A stretch of DNA of 16,309 nt from Pinguiococcus pyrenoidosus (taxonomy: Eukaryota; Sar; Pinguiophyceae; Pinguiochrysidales; Pinguiochrysidaceae). The DNA lies in contig JAAMXY010000548.1 in the NCBI GenBank assembly GCA_019677205.1, positions 5,089-21,397 on the forward strand. The letters are read 5' to 3'. Made by a program: the position numbers and the translations under genes. This document shows positions 1 through 6,477 of the stretch, in pieces (within the stretch, counting starts at the first letter, position 1; every line of letters begins with the position of its first letter). The notes under the pieces are model-generated. The model was not told where the DNA came from. It did no database searches and saw nothing but the letters and a program-made list of their open reading frames with translations.

Positions 1-152
1 TCAGCCCGAGGGAAGTGAGGGAAAGCGAGAGAAGTCCGGAGATCGCTGCCATTGGCTGAAGCGCGTGATCTTTGCCTTTTGAAAGCTGTCATCGTCGGAC
101 GTGACTGGTTCAGACGGCCAACTAGTCTGGAACTTCTGCCACACCTCCGCAA

Positions 153-1228
153 ATGGGTGATGCAGGCCGCACAACAATGGCGAGGTTCCTTCACCCACAA
201 GAGCACACAGACATGAATGGACTTATATCATTCCGGGATAAGCAACGACTACGGTTGCAGAAGCTTTGTCGTTCCCGGCTTGGTGACGTAGCATCTGCCG
301 TAGTATTGCCGAGCGCAGCACACCCGACGCATCCAATGTACCAGCAAGGCATTCCTCGCTCGCGCCGCACAAGTTGGGCACCTCGTCCTCTTCTCAGGAT
401 GCCCTGTGGCCCACCAAGCCCGCTCATCCCAGTGCCGACACTTGCGGTGCAGTGATGGAAGCTTTGCAGGCCTGGGAGGCGGAGAATAGCAAGGCAGTGG
501 ATCTTCTGAGCCAGTTGGTCAACGATCTTGTCAAGCGGAGCTTCCACGTGGAGGGGCAGTGGGGCGGTAGGACGCGAAGATCGCGGGAAATGTGCTGAGT
601 CAGCCCAAGTGTAACAAGAGCGATGCCTGGACAGATCTGGAGCACTGCCTGGAGCTGAGGCAAGCCCTTCGGGACAAGGTAGTCTCCGGTTCATGCTCGT
701 GCTCAGACTGGTGAAATGCCTGGCATCACGATGCTTTGCAGCTCCGCAGAAGGATACAAGACCGGGTGAATAGCCTCGAAGAGACGCTGGCGCGGATGGT
801 AGGCATGCAAAGGCCTCGGCATGCTTCCAAAGGACGAGGCCTCGACCAGCTTAAAGCATCCTTGTTTCTGTTCGTTGTGCTTGCTTTGTGTTGTTTGACC
901 AGGCGGTTGCCGCAGACACGCTGATGGATGATGACTTTCACCCCGAGCAAGGTATGCGCCTCATTGGGTGATTTGTCCTGCGAGTGCGTCTCAAGATCGG
1001 ATACGCTTCCCTGGTTTCCCCGCTTCCACAGAGACGCTACGGGAGATGCTCCAGGAGCAGACGGTCATGAGCATCAACTTCTTGCAGGAGCTGAAGACCT
1101 GCGACACGAACCTAGACACCAGTGCAGCGCAGATCATGATCGCCGCCTGGCAAATGACGGCATGCGTCGACAGCCGCCTCCTTGCCGAATGCCGGGCAGC
1201 AGCAGCACAGCGAAGGAGACAAGGATGA
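153..1228 (+). CDS. Six-exon gene for a ~216-aa helical protein, function unknown
   Basis: No single long reading frame exists here, but splicing links short frames into one helical protein. Proposed exons are 153-287, 398-566, 635-678, 742-798, 903-951 and 1032-1228. Proposed introns are 288-397, 567-634, 679-741, 799-902 and 952-1031 (110, 68, 63, 104 and 80 nt). Donors are GTAGCA, GTAGGA, GTAGTC, GTAGGC and GTATGC, and every acceptor ends in CAG. All junction phases agree, and the product ends at the TGA at 1226-1228. ATG 153 is the first in frame after a stop at 123-125. The product is rich in Leu, Glu, Gln and Arg, with coiled-coil-like stretches such as MEALQAWEAENSKAVDLLSQ and ETLREMLQEQ. 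No signal peptide or membrane segment is visible. The heptad-like pattern faintly recalls AIRIM/C1orf109, a ribosome-maturation factor; I do not claim this identity. Exon 1 is the least certain (donor could be 300), and intron 2 could instead be 548-603. Confidence 0.5.
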
Positions 1229-1592
1229 GATGGTGCGGACGCGTCGGAACGACCGATCGGTCCACGGAAGTGGCTCAAGCTGCCCCCAGAGAGACGCGTG
1301 GCCCATCTCCAATTGCTGCATAACAACCTATGATCCTAGCTTCGGCGCCCGCCTTGCAACATCGCTCGTGCCATCTTCCCCTTTCCTCTTGCCCTTCGGA
1401 CGCCGCCGCCGCATTCGGGCGCAAAGGCGGAGCGCTCGGTGTCCATCTGTCACGCATCCGCTGCGCGCCGCGCCATCTCCAGTCTGTGCGGCCTCCGCGC
1501 CACACAGTTGTCCAAGAGACGTGTCGCGCCGCGACATCGCGAGGTGAATGACGTAGTTGGGACATTGGCGCCCTCTGTCCTTCCCAAAAAGC
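1229..1592. other. Intergenic region upstream of the uS17m gene
   Basis: This 364-bp gap separates the six-exon gene from the mitochondrial uS17 gene. It is GC- and pyrimidine-rich, with GCC/GCG runs around 1395-1435. Short frames on both strands resemble no known protein and have no splice logic. It probably holds the 3' UTR of the left gene and the promoter of the right one. I see no TATA box; an ATTGGCGCC stretch at about 1564 is the only promoter-like word. Confidence 0.5.
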
Positions 1593-2093
1593 ATGCTACT
1601 TCGAAGAGCATGGGCGCCCACGCTGAAGCGGACTCGACTTGCCGCGACGTTTGCGGCTCATTCGCAGTGGAGTCCGGCGACTTTCGCGTCGCGTCGCTTC
1701 GAGAGCACCACAAGCAGGGAACTGGTGGCCTCGGTGGACTCTGCTGACGCGGCCTCCAGCTCCGTCGCCGGCGGGCTTTTGGCGATTGACGAGGAGCAGG
1801 TGGCCGCGCAGGCGGTGGCGGAGGTGACAGCTCCGAAGTTTCCCAAGGGCACGCGAGTGGGCATCGTGACCTCTGCGGGCAAGATGCGCAAGACGATCGC
1901 GGTGCAGTACCACAAGCGCAAGTACATTCCCAAGTACGACGTCTACTACAACAAGAAGGTGAAGGTGTTCGCGCACGACGAAGACGAGCTGGCCAACGAG
2001 GGCGACAAGGTGCGCGTGATCCCAGGCGACAAGCGGACGGAGAGGAAGAGACATGTCCTGGAGTCGATCATCAAGCGCAACGCGAAGGTGTAG
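1593..2093 (+). CDS. MRPS17: Mitochondrial small-subunit ribosomal protein uS17m
   Basis: The 166-aa product is a bacterial-type uS17, an early-assembling OB-fold protein that binds small-subunit rRNA. Residues 84-166 carry the family pattern: GTRVGIVTSAGKMRKTIAV, the basic YHKRKYIPKYDVYYNKKVKV segment, then the signature AHDEDELANEGDKVRV. Bacterial uS17 is about 84 aa, so residues 1-80 are an added leader. That leader opens with an Arg-rich amphipathic stretch (MLLRRAWAPTLKRTR) and has no acidic residue before about position 37. It includes ASRRFESTT, resembling a mitochondrial presequence processing region. A mitochondrial rather than plastid role also follows from knowledge that rps17 is normally plastid-encoded in red-lineage plastids. 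ATG 1593 is chosen because the frame further upstream only offers a TTG. The gene is intronless and ends in TAG at the foot of a hairpin. Confidence 0.9.
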   Translation: MLLRRAWAPTLKRTRLAATFAAHSQWSPATFASRRFESTTSRELVASVDSADAASSSVAGGLLAIDEEQVAAQAVAEVTAPKFPKGTRVGIVTSAGKMRKTIAVQYHKRKYIPKYDVYYNKKVKVFAHDEDELANEGDKVRVIPGDKRTERKRHVLESIIKRNAKV

Positions 2094-2126
2094 CACTGTT
2101 GCCAATGCCATGGCAATGGCAAGTGC
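2093..2126 (+). repeat. Near-perfect hairpin at the uS17m stop codon
   Basis: Positions 2099-2122 form a 24-nt palindrome with arms TTGCCAATGCCA and TGGCAATGGCAA and a single A:A mismatch pair. A further GCAC/GTGC pairing (2093-2096 with 2123-2126) extends the stem across a TG bulge. The last base of the stop codon is the first base of the structure. As RNA it would fold into a stem of about 15 pairs, less those lost in a minimal loop. A role in mRNA 3'-end formation or stability is inference. Confidence 0.6.
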
Positions 2127-2407
2127 AACAGCCAAGCGTGCGTGAAGAAGCTTCGTTCAGCGCAGCGCTTTCGCCCCGTCTCAAGCCGCCTCTCGACGGC
2201 ACAAAAATGAAGCAAAAGTAAAAAAAAATAAGAAGCTCTTCCCCTTCTTCCAAGCCAAAAGCTTCATAAGGCTCTTGAGGAACTTCAACAACCACATGTG
2301 AAATGGACGCGCAGCTGCTCCGGCTGGCGTCGAAACCACCTTTCCTCGTATACCTGGCGGACGGGCGTTCTCAGGATCGATCTTGAACATGGCCAAGATT
2401 CAATTCA
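2127..2407. other. Intergenic / 5' leader region before ispE
   Basis: The region contains an A-rich tract at about 2202-2233, including a run of eight A, then a mixed stretch leading to ispE. An ATG at 2303 is in the ispE frame and encodes 27 residues (beginning MDAQLLRLASKPPFLVYLAD) before a TGA at 2384-2386. A second ATG at 2389 is out of frame with ispE and overlaps it. These are either upstream ORFs or a missed first exon (see findings). No known gene is recognised. Confidence 0.45.
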
Positions 2408-3445
2408 ATGCGTACGTTGCAGCGCCTTTTCGCCCCTCTCCTCCTCTCACGTGCGGCTGCTCTCCACGGCAGTGGCGTCGCAGTGACTATGGCCAGGAGG
2501 GTATGTGTGGCTGCCCTCGTGATGCACAGCGTGGCCGCAGCCGCGACGGTGTCCAGCTCCTTGACGCTCCTGTGCCCTGCCAAGCTAAACCTGTTCCTGC
2601 GAGTGGTCCGCCGCCGCGACGACGGCTTCCACGACCTGGCCTCCTTGTTCCAGACGCTCAGCCTAGGCGACCGCCTCACCTTGCAGCTGGCTCCCGAGCA
2701 GGAAGAGGACTCCCTGGCCTGTGACGCGCCAGGAGTGCCCACGGACGCCAGCAACCTCGTGCGGAAGGCGCTGGACCTCTTCAAGGCCAAGGCGGACATC
2801 CCGGATGTGCGGTTTGCAGCGACACTGCTGAAGCGTACGCCTGCCGAGGCGGGCCTGGGGGGCGGGAGCAGCGACGCGGCGGCCGCCCTCTTCGGGGCAA
2901 ACGCGCTGTGCGGCTTCCCCGCCAGCGAGCAGGACCTCCTCGAGTGGGCAGGAGACATCGGCTCCGATATTTCCTTCTTCTTCTCGGGCGGCACGGCGTA
3001 CTGCACTGGTAGAGGGGAGATTGTGCGGCCGGTGGCGCCGCTTCCCAACCCACCGGAGCAGGTCTGGCTCGTCAAGCCCCCGGAGGGGCTATCGACCCCC
3101 AAGGTCTTCAAGACGCTGGACTTGGAGAAACGCAGCACGCTGGATCCGGAGCAGCTGCTGGAGGGCTTCATGCAAACAGGCACGAGCGGGGGGATTCTCG
3201 TGAACGACTTGGAGCCGCCGGCCTTTGAGTGCCTGCCCAGCTTGGCAGAGCTCAAAGGGTCGATGAAGGAGCACGGCTTTGACAAGGTCCTCATGTCCGG
3301 CAGCGGCACCACGCTCTTCGCGATCGGGCCCCCGTCTGATGAAAGCAGCTTCACGAGGTTCTGCGAAGATCGGAATCTCTTCCACTGCAAGACCAGCTTC
3401 ACGCAAAGAGAGGCTGGCTCCAAGACTTGGTACGCGGAGGACTGA
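2408..3445 (+). CDS. ispE: 4-diphosphocytidyl-2-C-methyl-D-erythritol kinase (IspE)
   Basis: IspE phosphorylates CDP-methylerythritol at the 2-hydroxyl with ATP, the fourth step of the plastid MEP route to isoprenoids. The 345-aa product has all GHMP-kinase signatures. The N-terminal CPAKLNLFLRV (about 57-67) carries the catalytic Lys, followed by RRRDDGFHDL. The ATP-binding glycine loop is PAEAGLGGGSSDAAAAL (about 146-162). GSDISFFFSGGTAYCTGRGE carries the catalytic Asp. VNDLEPPAFECLP and the C-terminal MSGSGTTLFAI loop follow. Bacterial IspE is about 280 aa, so the first ~50 residues are an added leader, hydrophobic and Ala/Arg-rich, consistent with organelle targeting. It does not show the Phe-at-cleavage motif seen in the 8704-10260 product. 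ATG 2408 is the first in frame after a stop. ATG 2489 (MARRVCVAALVM) is an alternative giving a short signal-peptide-like start. The gene converges on SMPD4 with an 89-bp gap. Confidence 0.93.
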   Translation: MRTLQRLFAPLLLSRAAALHGSGVAVTMARRVCVAALVMHSVAAAATVSSSLTLLCPAKLNLFLRVVRRRDDGFHDLASLFQTLSLGDRLTLQLAPEQEEDSLACDAPGVPTDASNLVRKALDLFKAKADIPDVRFAATLLKRTPAEAGLGGGSSDAAAALFGANALCGFPASEQDLLEWAGDIGSDISFFFSGGTAYCTGRGEIVRPVAPLPNPPEQVWLVKPPEGLSTPKVFKTLDLEKRSTLDPEQLLEGFMQTGTSGGILVNDLEPPAFECLPSLAELKGSMKEHGFDKVLMSGSGTTLFAIGPPSDESSFTRFCEDRNLFHCKTSFTQREAGSKTWYAED

Positions 3446-3534
3446 CAGGAAGGCATCGAAGGGGAAAAAAAAACAACCAGACTTCGCATCCTCTTATTGG
3501 ATTCACCTCTTCTTTCTTTGGACGCGCTCAAAGC

Positions 3535-6122
3535 TCAGAGACTCGTCAGAACGAAGATTGCCGCTACTAAGCTTCCAAAGCTCAGCGACATTACCAAGAG
3601 CAGAGCCGCGTGGGTGCCGGACACGAGAATCCAGGCTTGGCTCAAGACCGTGAGGACCGCATAGACCACGACGATGAAGAGCAGATTCCGGTAGTCTGCG
3701 AGAAACCGCAGATTGAAGCGGAACCGTCGTGCAAAGTCCTTGACGAAGCCGGGCATACTCTTGATGTACTTGTGGTCGCCGGCCTGCGCGTTTGGCAGGG
3801 ACAGCCAGCGGTTCAGCGCGAAGGACAATCTCACGAGCAGGCGCACGAGCATGACAATCTCGAAGCTGCAGATCGGAGCTTCGAGCGCGTCCCCGGCAAA
3901 GCGGACGTCAATCGCGCGACATCTGCGCAGGCCTTTCACAATCTGACCCCGTCCCTTCTCCGACAGCACTCTCGGTCCTGTTCCCGTTTTGGACTCGACC
4001 GTTTCGGGGGTTGGCTGCACCGCGGACTCCCACACCCCCGATATCTGCCCGATCCTCGACAAGCCTCTCTCCTCCGCTCTGAAACTGTCAGGGATCGCAA
4101 AAAGAGCTCTCATGATGGTCTCGGTAGCTTTGAGCTCCTCGGGGGTCTTGGCAGTGGTTTGTGGAGAGGGCACGAGCTGGGGCTGCTGGAAAAGGGACGA
4201 GCCGATCCACGAGAAGTCATCCTGGCTCGTCTTCTGCGGCGTGGTGTGTGCCATGTATGTGCTCACGTACAGCTCCAGCAGCAGCCGCTCGGCCTCGGGC
4301 CTGGACTTTGCGAGATCATAGGAGCTCGGCGGGCAGTACGTGTCCAACCTCTCGCAGTGCTCCTGGAGCGTCGCCATGTCGTGAAGTGCCCAAGCGTCAG
4401 GATTCGTGCCGTCGTTCAGCCGCGACGCATAGAACAAGCATTCCCGCAGCGGCGCGGTGTACGCCGAGAAGATCTTGTACAGGAACAAGCGATGCCGCGA
4501 CGCTTCCTTCGGGTTCGTGAAGTCGAAATCGCGGCCCCTCCTGACAAAGATTCCGAGGAGATACGTGTAGAAGTGGTAGTGCGAGATCACATACGTCCTC
4601 CACTCAGGAGTGTATTTCTGCGTGCTCCCCTTCCCCTTTCCCGAATCCTCGCTGATCGCCTGCATACAAGGAGAAGACGAGCGCCGTGAGTATCGAGGGA
4701 CCGCAGAGTCTGCGCACAGTGGATGCCTACCGCTGCTGCTTTCCAAGGCTGCAGGACGATCATCCAGATTTTCACCACCAGGGACAGAGCGCTGCTTGAC
4801 GAAGTGTGCGTACTCATGTTCTGGAGGCAGAGAGCCAAGAAAACGAACAGCGCCTGCTGCAGCGTCTCCACCGGCTGGGTCACGCGCTCCTTGAGCCCCG
4901 TGTACTGGCTTGGGTCGACAGAATGGAGAGCCGAGATGCGCTCCAGCTCCGAATCCGCGCAGAGATGCACCACCAAGATGTAGATGGCCTTGAGCGTACT
5001 CTGCGTGGGATGGATGAACTCGCCGAGGCACCCGATGTCCAGCTCATCGTCCACCGGAGGACTGTAGGTCACGATGCGCAGCGGCGGTGTAGCCATGGGA
5101 TGTGCTCTCGAATGCAAGTTCTGACTCCGCGAGCACTCGGCCGAGTTGCCTTCCAGCCACCATTCAATGCAGCTTCGCAGGAACAACTCGGCGTCGGGAT
5201 GCAAGCGCCGCACCTCGTTGCCCAAGCTCGACTGGTCCTTCTCCGCATGGGGAAGGAGGAAGCGGAGATACGCAAACAGCAGCACGTGAAACGGCGAATT
5301 GCTGCAGATCTCGGCCACCCGAGACTTGGTCTCACGGGCGCGAAGCGTTTGGTGCAACGTGGTCTGGACGGCGTTCATCCCATACGCGGCAAGCTGGCCC
5401 CGATGATGCAGAGACGTGCGATCATTCTTGACGCGATCCCGTGAGATGATGGGCCACCGGCAGAAGCGGAAGAAGAAGTACTCGAGCATGTTGAGCATGA
5501 TCGCCGGATTTCGACTCGCCTGGAGCTGGGTTTGCGTCGACGGCGGAATGCTCAGGCATCGCAAGTAGAGCTGCGCGTTGCTGGTCCGGACTCGTGCATA
5601 CATGGCGTTGTTGCCCGCGAGAAGAAACTGCGTTCGCCCGGGCAGCATCGTGCAGCTGAGCGTGAACTGGACCGGATGGTGCTTCTGCTGGATCACCGTG
5701 AAGAGCGAGCTGCCGTCCTTCTGCGGGTATGGCTCAAGCAGGCGATACACCGCCTGGCCGTCCCGCGACAGCTCCTTCGCCATGCGCTCCAGCAGAGTCG
5801 TCTTCGGGCGCGAAGCGCGAAGACTGACCGCGCGCTCACGCACCAGGGCGGCAGAAACCGCGGTGCCGCGGAGGTCTGGGGTGGCGCTGGTCTCCAGCCA
5901 GCCATTCGGGGCAAACGACGTCGCTGGCTCCTCGGCACCCAGAATGCGCTCCAGAATCAGCAGGTACAAGCTGTAGAACCGCCGGCGAGCGCCCGCATTC
6001 TGCGCATTTGCCACGCTGATTTCAAAGCTGATGAAGCGCCGCAGCTCTTCGCACGTTTGTGCGATGCGACTGCTGTCATTTCGCTTCAGAAGCTCCTCCA
6101 GGTTACTTTCCCCAGCGTACAT
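3535..6122 (-). CDS. SMPD4: SMPD4 (neutral sphingomyelinase 3) homologue, two exons
   Basis: Exons 6122-4731 and 4659-3535 join in phase 0 to give 838 aa; human SMPD4 is about 866 aa. Blocks match the human protein as I remember it, in order. These are the helical start (SRIAQTCEELRRFI, 18-31), HHPVQFTLSCTMLPG (148-162), NPAIMLNMLEYFFFRF (205-220), FLRSCIEWWLEG, and WMIVLQPWKA just before the intron. Then come LSEKGRGQIVKGLRR (about 695), SFEIVMLVRLLVRLSFALNR and RFNLRFLADYRNLL. The protein ends in about 50 hydrophobic residues (about 787-838) that can form two membrane passes, as in the ER/nuclear-envelope human protein. The human protein has been reported to hydrolyse sphingomyelin and to associate with nuclear pores. 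It lacks the DNase I-like fold of other neutral sphingomyelinases, so catalysis here is not shown by sequence. ATG 6122 opens the frame. Its neighbour FZL is divergent. Confidence 0.88.
4660..4730 (-). other. Spliceosomal intron of SMPD4 (71 nt)
   Basis: On the minus strand the donor follows Ala-464 as GTAGGCATCC and the acceptor is TTCTCCTTGTATGCAG. Removal is in phase 0 and joins LQPWKAAA to AISEDSGKGK. Reading through the intron gives a non-homologous tail and a stop at about 4587. The homologous sequence resumes only after the acceptor, which is the evidence for splicing. Confidence 0.88.
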
Positions 6123-6477
6123 GCTGAGCTGTGAGGCGGCGCAAAGTCACTGGTGCGTCTCACGCCGGATATACGCGTTGATATCTTTCGGATCTCGGCG
6201 CAGTTCGCAACGAGCCGCGAAAGCTTTTCCTCTTGTTCGGACCGAGTGTAGAGTCGACGCACGCACTACTGCGAGTCCTCCTCAGCACTCGTCATCAGTC
6301 GTGGCGGGCGAAAGGTCGGCGCGTTCTCTTACGGCGAGGAGTTCAAGCTTGAGTGGCTCGGCTGCACTTCGCCACTCAACCGCAGACGCGGATTGACTGT
6401 CTTCAGACTGCTCTTTATTGTCCTCTGTCACTTGTTTATAGGCGGGGAATATCACGTGATCCGAGGACCCTTTCCAC
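6123..6477. promoter_or_regulatory. Divergent promoter region between SMPD4 and FZL
   Basis: These 355 bp lie between two divergent start codons and must hold both promoters. The right part is AT-richer than its surroundings (about 6408-6455), with TTTATAGG at 6436-6443 as a possible TATA-like element for the plus-strand gene. No coding frame with recognisable content is present on either strand. Confidence 0.5.
6451..6460. promoter_or_regulatory. Palindromic G-box/E-box (ATCACGTGAT)
   Basis: A perfect 10-bp palindrome centred on CACGTG lies 18 bp before the first ATG of the FZL-like gene, inside the divergent promoter region. CACGTG is the core bound by plant and algal bZIP and bHLH factors, often in light- or stress-responsive promoters. 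Function here is inferred from motif and position only. Confidence 0.35.

Noticed and set aside
1-198. Minus-strand open frame running off the left edge (65 codons)
   Set aside because: It starts at GTG, contains no ATG, overlaps the better supported plus-strand exon 1 and shows no recognisable motif. A partial gene cannot be excluded but is not supported.
191-694. Minus-strand 167-codon open frame opposite the six-exon gene
   Set aside because: The composition is Cys/Arg/Pro-rich and incoherent. The opposite strand offers consistent splice sites and a helical product.
2501-2555. GTATGT...GTCCAG interval in ispE as an intron
   Set aside because: At 55 nt it is shorter than every other intron here, and removing it shifts the frame away from the conserved CPAKLNLF start.
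2371-3531. Minus-strand 386-codon open frame opposite ispE
   Set aside because: It is a Ser/Arg-rich mirror of a high-GC coding region. The plus strand carries all IspE motifs.
3610-4689. Plus-strand 359-codon open frame opposite SMPD4 exon 2
   Set aside because: It is the antisense shadow of a conserved coding exon, rich in Arg and Gln, with no family resemblance.
6410-6420. AATAAA word on the minus strand (TTTATT at about 6414)
   Set aside because: It lies in a divergent promoter region, upstream of both genes, so it cannot be a polyadenylation signal for either.
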